Shown in pieces: positions 37,017-46,705 of a DNA stretch of 64,000 bases. The notes beneath the pieces are model-generated. The model did no database searches and was not told the DNA's origin. It saw nothing but the letters and a program-made list of their open reading frames with translations. The first letter of the stretch is position 1. Every line of letters starts with the position of its first letter. Origin of the DNA: an archaeon. GTDB lineage: Archaea; Nanobdellota; Nanobdellia; Woesearchaeales; UBA9642. The position numbers and the translations under genes were made by a program. Where the stretch lies: the NCBI GenBank assembly GCA_020057295.1, contig JAGVGF010000002.1, forward strand, positions 126,276 through 190,275. Direction: 5' to 3'.

Positions 37017-38651
37017 ATGTTTAACAAAAATTTTGTCATCGGAATATTCTTTTTAATGTTTATGTTAGTTAGTACTGTATATGCTTATCCTTCTCTACCA
37101 ACAGAGTTTTATGGTCAAATATATGATCATAATCTAAATGCTAGTGGTGGCACAGTCACAACGTATATTAACAACACACTTTGTGGAAGTTTTACAATAA
37201 TAAATTCCGGTTTTTACGGAGTATTATCTTGTTTGGCCAAGGATACTGATAATTATAATAGTAGTGGAGGAGTAGATGGTGATAATGTAACTTTTGAGTA
37301 TAAAGGAGCTCCAGTAACTATCATTGGTAATAATTCATTTGCATCTGGAGAATTTAAAAGTGTGATAATAAGATATCCTGAAGTGGTTTGTCAAGATACA
37401 TTTTGTGACGCATTAGAAAATTGTTCATCATGTCCATTAGATTGTGGACAATGCGCTGGAGGCGGTTCTGGAAGTGGTGGTGGCGGTGGTTCAGGAGGAG
37501 CTGGTGGCGGTGGTGGCTCTGGAAGTTCTGGTGGTGGCGGTGGTAGTGCTGGTGGAGGCGGAGTTGTTAATGGAGGATGTACAGAAAATTGGGCTTGTAA
37601 AGATTGGAGCAACTGTTCCATTCTTGGCATACATAGTAGAAATTGTACTGATGTAGCAAGTTGTGGATCATACACTAATAAACCTAAAGAAGTTGAAGAG
37701 TGTTTGTATGAAGGTAATTGTTTTGATAATTTAATAAATTGTCACGAAGGTGTATGTGAAGAAGGTGTTGATTGTAACGGTCCTTGTGAGAAGAAATGTG
37801 CAGAACAGCAACAACCATTAGGTAACATTACTATAAATCTTCCAAAGATAGAATTTCCAAAAAAAGTTTGTGAGAAACATGTAGATTATAGGGATCCAGC
37901 ATTATTAATATTTATCTTTATAATATTGATTGCGATTATTATAAGATATGTTTATACTAATCATATAATTACTAAATGGCGTAAAGATGAAAAAATTACT
38001 CCTTTGCAGCGTGCTAGAAAAATTAAATCTGCTAAGAGAAAGAACTTATTATTTGTAATAACGCTATTTTTCTTAACTATAGTATCATTTCTATACAGTT
38101 ATTTCTTTTTATTGTGTCCTACAGATTTTATTAAGTATTCTTGGTTATTAATAATATTGTTAATACTTATACCTTTAGTGGTGAATACTGTTATGAAGAA
38201 GTTTGAATATAGTGCTGTAGAACATTTAGATAAAACTAAACGTTTGGATGATATACATTATCAGAGTATATTAAACATGATTGAGTTAGAAAATAATATT
38301 TTAGCAGATGAAGAAAATGTTATTGCAAACAAATTATATGAATTATCAAAAAAGAAAGAGTTTAGAGAAATAATCGAGAGTAATCATACTTTAAAGGAAG
38401 TATATAAGAATCTAATAAAATTATATACAGATTATAAAGATAAGAAAAACCCTTTTAATATAGAAAAAGACTTTTGTGATGAAATTAATACTTTAGACTT
38501 AGATGAACAATTTAAAAAAGATATTAGTACTCATCCAGAATTAAAACACTTATTTGATAGATTAAAGAAATTGTATGCGCAGTATGAAGAGAAACAAAAA
38601 TTATACGATAAACTTGATCAAATAGAACAAGGAAATAAAAATGAAAAATAA
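37017..38651 (+). CDS. Membrane protein with Gly-rich linker and thrombospondin-type-1-like domain
   Basis: Signal peptide (FVIGIFFLMFMLVSTVYA), then a Cys-poor beta domain beginning FYGQIYDHNLNASGG. A Cys-rich knot (CQDTFCDALENCSSCPLDCGQC) follows near 121-142, and then a ~45-residue linker almost entirely Gly/Ser. The thrombospondin-type-1-like segment has ENWACKDWSNCS and RNCTDVASCG. A further Cys-rich piece precedes three membrane helices (about 293-313, 342-366 and 372-391). The ~140-residue C-terminal tail is charged and helical and should be cytoplasmic. The plan suggests a surface receptor or envelope linker joining outside and inside. Function is not known. Confidence 0.65.
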   Translation: MFNKNFVIGIFFLMFMLVSTVYAYPSLPTEFYGQIYDHNLNASGGTVTTYINNTLCGSFTIINSGFYGVLSCLAKDTDNYNSSGGVDGDNVTFEYKGAPVTIIGNNSFASGEFKSVIIRYPEVVCQDTFCDALENCSSCPLDCGQCAGGGSGSGGGGGSGGAGGGGGSGSSGGGGGSAGGGGVVNGGCTENWACKDWSNCSILGIHSRNCTDVASCGSYTNKPKEVEECLYEGNCFDNLINCHEGVCEEGVDCNGPCEKKCAEQQQPLGNITINLPKIEFPKKVCEKHVDYRDPALLIFIFIILIAIIIRYVYTNHIITKWRKDEKITPLQRARKIKSAKRKNLLFVITLFFLTIVSFLYSYFFLLCPTDFIKYSWLLIILLILIPLVVNTVMKKFEYSAVEHLDKTKRLDDIHYQSILNMIELENNILADEENVIANKLYELSKKKEFREIIESNHTLKEVYKNLIKLYTDYKDKKNPFNIEKDFCDEINTLDLDEQFKKDISTHPELKHLFDRLKKLYAQYEEKQKLYDKLDQIEQGNKNEK

Positions 38652-38671
38652 TTTAATATTATTATATCTAT

Positions 38672-40108
38672 TTATTTGATCATTTCTATCTTCATTAAAT
38701 TAATGTTTCCAGCAACATTGAATGGTATTCCTGCCGTTATTATAACGAAATCTAACGATTCTACCAATCTCTTATTTTTTACTATTTCTAATGATTTTTC
38801 TATCAATTCATCCGTATTTTCCGGGTAAGATATCAGTATAGGTGTGACCCCCCAAACTAATACTAATTTTCTAAATTCTTTTTCATTAGGTGTTATAGCA
38901 ATTATTGGTGTTAATGGTCTATGTCGAGATATCTGTTTTGCAGTATGTCCTGTTGATGTGCATGTTATTATTGCCGCAGCCTCTAAATCTCTTGCTGTGT
39001 GGCATACTGCCTTGCTTATGGTGTCAGTAATTGTAGGCTTATAATCTCTATCATCATCCCTTAGAACTTTTAATGATCTTAATGTATGTTCTGTTTTTCT
39101 AGCTATTTTATCCATAATATCTATTACTCTTAATGGATGTTTTCCTGATGCTGTCTCTCCGGATAACATTATTGCATCACTGCCATCGAGTATTGCATTT
39201 GCAACATCTGTTGCTTCAGCTCTTGTTGGTCGAGGATTTTTTATCATTGATTCAAGCATTTGCGTTGCTGTAATCACCGGTTTGCCTTTTATGTTACATT
39301 TTTTGATTATGCTTTTCTGCACACTTGGAATATTTTCTATTGGTATTTGTACACCTAAATCTCCGCGTGCAACCATTATTCCATCACTTACATCTATTAT
39401 TTGATCAATTAATTCTAATGCTTGGAATGATTCTATTTTAGCAATTACATGTATATGCTCTGCATCGTTATTTGCTAATATTTTTTTAACTTCTATAACA
39501 TCTTCTGGAGTTTTCACAAATGATTGTGCTATGAAGTCTATTCCATTTTTTATTCCAAATTCTATATCACTAATATCTTGTTCTGATACTCCTGGTAAAT
39601 CTACTATAGAACCCGGTATATTAACATTTTTTCTAGTTCCTACTTCTCCACCTATTGATACTATACATTGTGCTTCTGTGCCTTTTATTTCTTCGACCCT
39701 TAATTCTACTGTTCCATCAGCGATATATATTAATGATCCTTTGCTCACTATTTTTGGTAAATTTTGATATGATACCTGTATGGTTTTTTCATCGCACCAT
39801 TCAATTTCTCTGGTTGTGACTGTCAATAATTCATTATCTTTTAGTATTACCGGCTCTTTGAATTTTCCTACTCTTATCTCCGGGCCTTTTGTGTCTAACA
39901 TTATTCCTATAGGTATTTCTAGATTTTCATTTATTTCCTTAATCATATTTATTACTTTTAGATGATCTTCATGCGTACCGTGAGAAAAATTTAATCTTGC
40001 TATATTCATACCTTTTTCATACAATTTTTCAATCATTTCTTTATTATTAGAGCTAGGTCCTATCGTGCATACAATTTTTGTTTTTCTGTTCTGAAAGTAT
40101 TTATCCAT
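38672..40108 (-). CDS. pyk: Pyruvate kinase
   Basis: Catalyses phosphoenolpyruvate + ADP to pyruvate + ATP, the last step of glycolysis. Landmarks: TKIVCTIGPSS, NIARLNFSHG, LDTKGPEIRVG, DFIAQSFVKTPEDV, IAKIE as catalytic lysine strand, DGIMVARGDLGV, KPVITATQMLESM, RPTRAEATDVANAILDG and MLSGETA. The C-terminal regulatory domain (about 350-478) is present, giving a normal full length. ATG 40108 is preferred because GAGGG lies just upstream of it; an in-frame ATG at 40120 is possible. A TATA element on this strand near 40180-40190 fits. It stands alone on the minus strand within surface genes, so a functional link to them is not implied. Confidence 0.97.
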   Translation of the reverse strand: MDKYFQNRKTKIVCTIGPSSNNKEMIEKLYEKGMNIARLNFSHGTHEDHLKVINMIKEINENLEIPIGIMLDTKGPEIRVGKFKEPVILKDNELLTVTTREIEWCDEKTIQVSYQNLPKIVSKGSLIYIADGTVELRVEEIKGTEAQCIVSIGGEVGTRKNVNIPGSIVDLPGVSEQDISDIEFGIKNGIDFIAQSFVKTPEDVIEVKKILANNDAEHIHVIAKIESFQALELIDQIIDVSDGIMVARGDLGVQIPIENIPSVQKSIIKKCNIKGKPVITATQMLESMIKNPRPTRAEATDVANAILDGSDAIMLSGETASGKHPLRVIDIMDKIARKTEHTLRSLKVLRDDDRDYKPTITDTISKAVCHTARDLEAAAIITCTSTGHTAKQISRHRPLTPIIAITPNEKEFRKLVLVWGVTPILISYPENTDELIEKSLEIVKNKRLVESLDFVIITAGIPFNVAGNINLMKIEMIK

Positions 40109-40308
40109 ATTTTCCCTCATCTTCTTTAATTCTTGTACTTTTGTTTCTCTGTTCTTATGTTTCTATTATCCTTATCTCTGTTTAAATATTTTCCTATTGT
40201 TTAGTGGTTTAATTTGCTAATCCGAAAAATATTTAAGCTTTTGAGCACGGAAAATGATAAATATCATAAAAATCAAATAACATATATACATCAGTAAACT
40301 AACTATTC

Positions 40309-40322
40309 TAACATATATGTTA
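40309..40322. promoter_or_regulatory. 14-bp perfect palindrome upstream of the RHH gene
   Basis: TAACATATATGTTA is self-complementary over its full length. A further copy of its left part (TAACATATAT) occurs at 40278. It lies about 25 bases upstream of a TATA element (GTATTTAAATCA, near 40335-40346), a good place for an operator of the small DNA-binding protein encoded downstream. Confidence 0.45.
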
Positions 40323-40411
40323 TAAAACAGTAAAGTATTTAAATCATTAGTATCATAAATGTCAATTAGTATAGGATTTCGGATAGTGGTTTATTTCAGT
40401 GAGGAATTTTA

Positions 40412-40570
40412 ATGAAGAGAGTTAACATATTGTTAGAAGATGAAACACACACCAAAGCCAAGGTGATTGCTGTTCTAAAAGACATGACTCTCAACGAGTA
40501 CTTCGAGAAAGCTATTCGCGAAGCGGTTGAAAAAGATCAGGCAATTCTCAACAAGATAAAAACGAAATAA
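40412..40570 (+). CDS. Small ribbon-helix-helix (CopG-like) DNA-binding protein
   Basis: This 52-residue gene starts at ATG 40412 behind GTGAGGA (40399-40405). The layout is a short N-terminal strand (KRVNILLED), helix 1 (ETHTKAKVIAVLKDM) and helix 2 (LNEYFEKAIREAVEKDQAIL), the classical ribbon-helix-helix pattern of dimeric repressors. Codon use is visibly richer in C and G at third positions (CTC, AAC, CGC, GCG) than in the neighbours, as in highly expressed or differently selected genes. It lies between pyruvate kinase (divergent) and a surface protein. Perfect palindromes flank it, suggesting autoregulation and control of the downstream gene. No toxin partner is seen. Confidence 0.75.
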   Translation: MKRVNILLEDETHTKAKVIAVLKDMTLNEYFEKAIREAVEKDQAILNKIKTK

Positions 40571-40578
40571 AAAATATC

Positions 40579-40592
40579 ATAGTTTAAACTAT
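40579..40592. promoter_or_regulatory. 14-bp perfect palindrome between the RHH gene and a surface-protein gene
   Basis: ATAGTTTAAACTAT is self-complementary and contains a TATA-like TTTAAA about 45 bases upstream of ATG 40639. It could be both promoter core and operator for the surface protein. Sequence differs from the palindrome at 40309, so the same protein need not bind both. Confidence 0.4.
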
Positions 40593-40638
40593 AGAGGGTT
40601 GCAAAAAGTCAGTCAAAAGAACGGCATACTTAGTTAAA

Positions 40639-43629
40639 ATGTTCACTAACAAAATATTTAAGGATATTGTATTGGAAAAGGTTGTATTACTAATAGTTCT
40701 AGTTATGTCGCTATTTTTAGTATCATTATCATTTGTATTAGGTCAAGTAGCAATTCAAACAGTAGATATTCCTCCTTCGATTGATGAAAATACTATGTTG
40801 AATATTTATTTTGATGCAACAACAGATTTAAGTACAACTATCAATTATTCAATATATGAAAATGGTATTTTAGTTTCTAACAATAACAGCTTCAGTAATT
40901 TTTTCAATTACACATCGGCTGGTTCATATTTGTTTACACTATATGCCTCTGATGGTGTTACACTATATTCAGAGAATAACACAGTTGAAGTATTAAATAT
41001 TCCTTTAACTATAGTGCTTAATAATCCTAATAATGGTGTAGTTAATTCTAAGAATATTTTAATAAATTCTACGTTATCCACTTATGCTGATGCATGTACT
41101 TACTCGATAAACAATTCTATAACTGGAACGTTAACTAATTATAACAACAATTTATTTTACAAATATATTACTCTTAACTCTGACGGGGCATATTCTTTAA
41201 TTGTTAATTGCTCAAACATTTATGATACTATAAGTACTTCGACATCTTTTACTGTTGATACTACTAACATTGCTGTTCTATCAAAATCGTATACTATAGG
41301 CAATAATAACGTTGTTACATTTAATCTTACTACAAATATGCCGGGTATATGTAAATACGATTCCTCAGACAAGAGTTATGATTCTATGTCTTTAACTTTT
41401 ACTAGTACTAACGATGTAAAACATTCAACAGCTATTAATGGTCTATCTGATGGATCCTACATGTATTATATTAAATGTAGAAATGTTTATGATAATATTA
41501 CTTTAACAAATACTGAAGGAATTTCTTTTGTAGTAGCTAATAAACCTGTGGCTAGTATTTCTTTAAGTAAGAGTCCACCATTAAAAGCCGGAACTTATGA
41601 GGTCAGACTAACAACAAGTAAATCTGTACCTATTGCTCCAAGTTTGTATTATAATTTTAATACTGACGCTTCAGCAAGATATGTGACATTAACTGGTTCT
41701 AATACTGAATGGAAAGGGTATATTATAATTTCTGAAAGTACTAGTGGCATGATTGGTACATTTCACTACAGTTCTAATGATGGTTTTGGAAATATTGGGA
41801 ACACTATTAGTAATGGAGAAATATTCTTGATTGATACAATCAAACCTATTAGTTCTAGTAGTTTACAGTCTGTAGTTCAAGATGATGGAACTATACGTTT
41901 AAAATGGTATTATGATGGTGAAGAAGTTAGTAGATATAATATTTATAGATCAACCAATAACAATGTTGATTATGTTGATTATTATGACAGTGTAAATTCG
42001 CAGCAATATGTTGATCGTGATGTCATCAATGGAATAACATACTATTATAGAATTGCAGCTGTTGATAAAGCTGGTAACGATGGTATATTATCAGAGATAG
42101 TTTCTGAAACATCTACTAAAAATTATGTTGTTAATACTGCAGATAATACTATAACTGTACAGAAAAGTTTAGATGGTGCATTAGTTCCTAAGATTGATCA
42201 ATTAGTATCTGAATTAGAAAAATATGTTGTAGATATCGATACACAGAAATCTTTGTTAGAAGAAACAAACGATCCTAATAAATTAAAGATTATTACTTTA
42301 TTAAAACTTAACGATAAAGCAAAAACTGCTAAAGTAACTCTTAATGCTATAATTACTCAAGTTAAAGATATTAAGAATCAGGATATTAAATCTTCAGAAT
42401 TAGATGTGAGATTGAATAAGTTGAGAATGGATGCAATTAAAGCTAAATCTATGGTTGCTGAGGATATTGTTGTTAGTGAACAGTCTAATTATGATCAAGT
42501 GACTCAAGAATCTGACGTTGACGATGCTATTAGTCAAATTGTTAATCTTAATCTTTCTAAGACTGTTTTAGAAAATTATTCTATAAGTAACAAAAAATTA
42601 CAAGATTTTATTACCATAAATACTGACATAATGATTTTCAAAATACAATATATGGGTAAGGATGATTATGATAAATATACGCTTGTGAAAAAAATCGTCA
42701 GTAGTTCTCAAGATTTAAAGGATATAGTAATTATTGAAAATATACCTAAAAATTTTGAGACAAAAGCATCTAATATTATTTTTGATATTGATAGTCAACA
42801 AAAGCCATCAATTGTTAAGGAAGATCCAGTATTGCAATGGAGTGTTGATGCATTTAATAAGCAGACTATATATTATATGATTAATAATCATGTTGATATT
42901 TCCTACGCTAAAAATACTAGAACTATAGTTTTATATAAACCAACTTTTAAATTTACGCAAACGCTAAACACTGATTCTGGTAACACATTCAATGCTTTAA
43001 CAGGATTTATAGAATTGGATGTTGGTGATGTCGGAAAAATATCTATGATGCAATGGTTGGTTCTTATTGGTGTAGCATTAATCATAGGATTGTCTACTTA
43101 TTATGTTGCTTTAGATCGTAAGGAGAAGAAACGCAATGTTCAACGTGTTAAAGATCATAAAATAATACTTCCGAATAAGGTGTCGCAGAATAAAATTGTC
43201 GCAGTTACAAAACCTGTGGCCTTAACTCAAGTAAATACTATAAAGTTTAATCTTAACAAGAAACTTGTAGATGCTAATACTTTAATAAATAATTTTGATT
43301 ATGAAAATTCTAGAATTGTATATAATCAATGTATGCAAGCATATAATCAAACGGTTTTTAAGGATTCTACAGAGCGTTCCGATGTCAAAAATATGTTGAA
43401 CCATCTGTATATAAAATTAACCGCATATAGACTTATTTATGAATCTAGAAAAAATGTACATTCTAGAAATTATGTTAAATTACGTCAGGATTTGAAAAAC
43501 ATTAACGAACTATATACTAAATTATATCGTTCATTAGAACATGTTGATGAAGATAATAAGGTTTCTGAACGAAAGTTTGTAGATTATGTTGCTAATTCAC
43601 GAAGATATCTAGAAGGAGTGGCTTCATAA
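40639..43629 (+). CDS. Single-pass membrane surface protein with Ig-like and Fn3 domains
   Basis: An N-terminal signal (VVLLIVLVMSLFLVSLSFVLGQ) leads to Ig-like domains (about 35-400) and then a fibronectin type III domain (about 412-490: GTIRLKWYY, VSRYNIYRS, YYYRIAAVDKAGNDG). Residues 510-760 are helical and charged. A membrane helix (about 810-832, MQWLVLIGVALIIGLSTYYV) and a basic stop-transfer sequence (DRKEKKR) follow. The cytoplasmic tail of ~150 residues is helical, with a tandem-helix look. The gene follows the RHH gene and palindromes. The layout suggests an envelope-spanning protein that links outer surface contacts to the cytoplasm. Confidence 0.7.
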   Translation: MFTNKIFKDIVLEKVVLLIVLVMSLFLVSLSFVLGQVAIQTVDIPPSIDENTMLNIYFDATTDLSTTINYSIYENGILVSNNNSFSNFFNYTSAGSYLFTLYASDGVTLYSENNTVEVLNIPLTIVLNNPNNGVVNSKNILINSTLSTYADACTYSINNSITGTLTNYNNNLFYKYITLNSDGAYSLIVNCSNIYDTISTSTSFTVDTTNIAVLSKSYTIGNNNVVTFNLTTNMPGICKYDSSDKSYDSMSLTFTSTNDVKHSTAINGLSDGSYMYYIKCRNVYDNITLTNTEGISFVVANKPVASISLSKSPPLKAGTYEVRLTTSKSVPIAPSLYYNFNTDASARYVTLTGSNTEWKGYIIISESTSGMIGTFHYSSNDGFGNIGNTISNGEIFLIDTIKPISSSSLQSVVQDDGTIRLKWYYDGEEVSRYNIYRSTNNNVDYVDYYDSVNSQQYVDRDVINGITYYYRIAAVDKAGNDGILSEIVSETSTKNYVVNTADNTITVQKSLDGALVPKIDQLVSELEKYVVDIDTQKSLLEETNDPNKLKIITLLKLNDKAKTAKVTLNAIITQVKDIKNQDIKSSELDVRLNKLRMDAIKAKSMVAEDIVVSEQSNYDQVTQESDVDDAISQIVNLNLSKTVLENYSISNKKLQDFITINTDIMIFKIQYMGKDDYDKYTLVKKIVSSSQDLKDIVIIENIPKNFETKASNIIFDIDSQQKPSIVKEDPVLQWSVDAFNKQTIYYMINNHVDISYAKNTRTIVLYKPTFKFTQTLNTDSGNTFNALTGFIELDVGDVGKISMMQWLVLIGVALIIGLSTYYVALDRKEKKRNVQRVKDHKIILPNKVSQNKIVAVTKPVALTQVNTIKFNLNKKLVDANTLINNFDYENSRIVYNQCMQAYNQTVFKDSTERSDVKNMLNHLYIKLTAYRLIYESRKNVHSRNYVKLRQDLKNINELYTKLYRSLEHVDEDNKVSERKFVDYVANSRRYLEGVAS

Positions 43630-43675
43630 AATTATTGTGCAAATTTATAGATAAATAAAAATTATTAGAAATCTC

Positions 43676-45511
43676 TTATTCTTTCTTTTCTTCAACAACA
43701 GGTGTTTCACTTTTAACTTCATGCGTGTGTTTATGTTTCCTGCTGTATAATGATTGTCCACATTTAGCGCATTTTCTTCTGAGCCTTGAATTTTTATGTC
43801 CGCAATGTGGACACTTTCTTCTGCCGAATATTATTAATAGTAATAGTATTATTATTAATATTATCAATCCGTATGTTACATAATCAAAGCTCACTAATTT
43901 GAATGCGTATTCTCCATACACTGTTTTTATTAGAGCGTTCTCTCTTTGTCCATAATATCCTTTAACTTTTACCAAAGGATTATTTTGTATATCAGCATCA
44001 CTCATTACTACTTCTACAGGTATCTTTGTCTTGTCTCCTATTTTTAGTAATACTGCTTCCGGTGATGATATTGTGATATATTCTCCATTGATATATAGAT
44101 CTAGTATTTCTAAACTAACATAACTATCTACTGTGCCTATATTTTGAATTGTGATTATGAATTTACCTTTACCCTTATCATATGAGACATCTGTTATATT
44201 TATTCTGGAATCATCTAATATTTCTACATTCTCAACCGATATATCTCCTTCTAAAACGTTTTCTAGTGATCTTTTACCTTCACCAAATAATGTATATATT
44301 TTAGCTGTAATATTTTCTCCTTCTAGAACTACATCATAAGTTATTGTTTTATACTGGTTCTTATCTATAAATATTGGATCTTGATCTCCAACAACCTTAT
44401 TTTGTCCATTAGCGGTTATGGTTATAGTTCCTTTTAAATATGCTCCCAGATTTGCCTTGTTCTTATATGTTACCCATAAAGAATTTGTGGCTTTATTATA
44501 CATTATACTATATATTCCTAAGTCTACTGCATATCTCGGCATCTGAAATTTATCTAAGTCTTCTACTGTTGCTATTGGTCCAGTAGGCGTTCTTGAACCT
44601 TGTGCAAATTTCACGAATACACTTAATCCTAACTGTCTTCTTATAGCCGTTGCAGAATTTATTAGTTCGTTTCCTATTAATACTGCTACTTGAAAATCTG
44701 ATGCTTTAATATATTCTTGTACTTGAGATGGTACTGTTCCTCTACCAATAAATAATACAGGATCATCTCCCGACATTATGCTCGATTCTATGAATTCTCC
44801 ATTGCTCATTAATATTTGCTTAGAGTTTCTGACTTTTTGATATAATTTTACTATTTCTATATTATTATCAAATCTATCTCCCTTATTTATTGTTTCTGGA
44901 TTATATTTTGCGAGTCTCGTTTTTACAGCTTCATCTACCTGTCCAAGTATTATTAATTTACTAGGTTTTGCATCTGTTAAGAATGTATCTACAGCTCCTA
45001 TGTTTCGTTCACTAGTAAATATTACATAATACTTATCTATAACAGCATATGATGCTGCTGATAATGCATTATATCCGTAAGCATCATCTACTATAATATA
45101 TTTAGTTACTATTTTATCTTTGTTTAATCTTTTTGCCAGGTCTAAATTTGCCGTGTTTGTAACTATCTCTTCTACATTAGTATATCCTTGAGCATCCATT
45201 ACACTTTTATAATTTATGACATAGGGTTGTGATCTTGATGATACTATTAACGTTCCGTTAGCTTCTTTTGGTATAGAATATAGTAGTATTGTTCCATGCC
45301 TAGAACTTGTTAGAAACAAGCCTGGTTTCTTATCAATCAGACTAGCATATAACGTTGCAGAGTATACATCTTTCCAATCTGCAGAATTTGAAACAACTTT
45401 TTCTAAAGCTAAACTTGATGGAATACATATCAATATCATAAGAACTATTATAACTAATGATGTTTTGTTAATAAAACTATTTTTAGACGTATTACCAAAA
45501 GTATTATTCAT
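43676..45511 (-). CDS. Membrane protein with CWB2-like domain and cytosolic zinc ribbon
   Basis: GGTGGGTGA precedes ATG 45511. A signal peptide (SLVIIVLMILICIPSSLA) opens the protein. Residues about 35-290 have alternating strand/helix units (KPGLFLTSSRH, KYIIVDDAYGYNALSAASYA, SKLIILGQVDEAV, QVAVLIGNELI) resembling cell-wall-binding repeat 2. A beta region (CARDB/Ig-like) follows to about 540. One membrane helix (YGLIILIIILLLLIIFG) leads to a zinc ribbon CPHCGH...CAKCGQ and a Lys/Glu tail, on the cytoplasmic side if the topology is as expected. A zinc ribbon behind a surface domain suggests a sensor or scaffold. The CWB2 match is by pattern only. Confidence 0.65.
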   Translation of the reverse strand: MNNTFGNTSKNSFINKTSLVIIVLMILICIPSSLALEKVVSNSADWKDVYSATLYASLIDKKPGLFLTSSRHGTILLYSIPKEANGTLIVSSRSQPYVINYKSVMDAQGYTNVEEIVTNTANLDLAKRLNKDKIVTKYIIVDDAYGYNALSAASYAVIDKYYVIFTSERNIGAVDTFLTDAKPSKLIILGQVDEAVKTRLAKYNPETINKGDRFDNNIEIVKLYQKVRNSKQILMSNGEFIESSIMSGDDPVLFIGRGTVPSQVQEYIKASDFQVAVLIGNELINSATAIRRQLGLSVFVKFAQGSRTPTGPIATVEDLDKFQMPRYAVDLGIYSIMYNKATNSLWVTYKNKANLGAYLKGTITITANGQNKVVGDQDPIFIDKNQYKTITYDVVLEGENITAKIYTLFGEGKRSLENVLEGDISVENVEILDDSRINITDVSYDKGKGKFIITIQNIGTVDSYVSLEILDLYINGEYITISSPEAVLLKIGDKTKIPVEVVMSDADIQNNPLVKVKGYYGQRENALIKTVYGEYAFKLVSFDYVTYGLIILIIILLLLIIFGRRKCPHCGHKNSRLRRKCAKCGQSLYSRKHKHTHEVKSETPVVEEKKE

Positions 45512-45656
45512 TCACCCACCAGATTAAAATATACGCTCAATTAGTATTTAAATGTTATGTTATTTTTTGTGATTTAATAAATGATATTTTGTGCTTAAAT
45601 TTGAGTTCTATGTTATGCGTATTTTGTGCTTGGATGAGCACAAAAACAGAATTAAT

Positions 45657-45710
45657 GCGAAACATTTATATAGCCGTATACATATTTGTATATTGATTTG
45701 GTATTTTGAT
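45657..45710 (+). promoter_or_regulatory. Promoter/operator module shared with the element at 27608
   Basis: GCGAAACATTTATATA, then GTATACATATTTGTATATT and GGTATT reproduce the 27608 element with only a few changes. It precedes a family C gene, whereas 27608 precedes a family A gene. An 11-codon frame (GTG 45721 to TAA 45756, after AGGAG) lies in the leader, with poor SD spacing. Confidence 0.6.
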
Positions 45711-45770
45711 ACACAGGAGCGTGTACCCATTTATGATTTCATATAAACTACAATAAATTTAAACAAAAAA

Positions 45771-46703
45771 ATGATTAAATCAAATAGTATCCTATTAGTG
45801 ATATTGACATTTCTACTTGTTGGTTCTATATTAACCATTCTGCCTGTATCCTTTGCTGCAAATATTGTTGGTGGTAATTATAAGAATATTACAGTCCATA
45901 CTTCTGTTAACATTAGTAATTCTAATCCTGAAGTTTTAGCAATGATAGTATATGATACAACTAATGTTTCCTTGAACAATCTCACTCTTAATGCGGGTGC
46001 AACAAAATCTATTACATGTAATGCTAGTGTTAGAGACTGGAATGGATTTAATGATATTGTTAAAGTAAATGCAACATTGTGGCATGAAGCAACATCAACA
46101 TATAATGCCAGTAATGATAATAGTTCGCATTATACTAACACTTCATGCATTCTAAATTATAGCACAGGAACGTATACTGGTGTTTATACATGTACCTTTG
46201 ACACAATGTATTATTCAAACAATGGTACGTGGATATGTAATGTTACAACTACTGATAATTATAATGCTACAGGATCACTAACGAATACAACATATATTTA
46301 TCCATTGTACGCTTTAAACATTACTGATGGAATTGATTATGGTAATGTTCCTGTTGAAGGAATGTCAAACGATATTCAAGCTAACATAACTAATTTTGGT
46401 AACATGGGAATCAACATTAGTGTAGAAGGATATGCTATTACTAGAGGTGATGGTCTGGCAATGAATTGCAGCATTTTTGGTAATATTCCTGTAAATTATG
46501 AAAAATTCGCTCTGGATAATAACACTGTTTATGCTTCGAAGAATACATTAACCACTACTCCCGGAATGATTCCTGGATTGACAATGCCAAAACAAATTAA
46601 TAGTACATTGATACTTAATTCAACATATTGGCAATTATACATTCCACCAAATCCAGCAGGTAATTGTTCAGGATTCATAATATTCAGTGCAGAAGCACCA
46701 TAA
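45771..46703 (+). CDS. Secreted surface protein, family C (copy 2)
   Basis: Signal peptide (ILLVILTFLLVGSILTILPVSFA) then ANIVGGNYKNITV. Highly similar to copy 1: RDWNGFND, HYTNTSC, FDTMYYSNNGTW, ALNITDGIDYG, NFGNMGINISVEGYAITRG, YWQLYIPPNPAG and FSAEAP. All six cysteines are kept (ITCNA, TSCIL, YTCTF, WICNV, MNCSI, GNCSG). It is a single gene with its own promoter of the 27608 type. T-rich runs follow the stop codon. Probably the same structural role as copy 1 with different expression. Confidence 0.8.
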   Translation: MIKSNSILLVILTFLLVGSILTILPVSFAANIVGGNYKNITVHTSVNISNSNPEVLAMIVYDTTNVSLNNLTLNAGATKSITCNASVRDWNGFNDIVKVNATLWHEATSTYNASNDNSSHYTNTSCILNYSTGTYTGVYTCTFDTMYYSNNGTWICNVTTTDNYNATGSLTNTTYIYPLYALNITDGIDYGNVPVEGMSNDIQANITNFGNMGINISVEGYAITRGDGLAMNCSIFGNIPVNYEKFALDNNTVYASKNTLTTTPGMIPGLTMPKQINSTLILNSTYWQLYIPPNPAGNCSGFIIFSAEAP

Positions 46704-46705
46704 AC

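Noticed and set aside
37391..37675. Pro-rich frame on the minus strand
   Set aside because: It is the antisense of the Gly-rich linker of the membrane protein at 37017; Gly codons read as Pro on the opposite strand.
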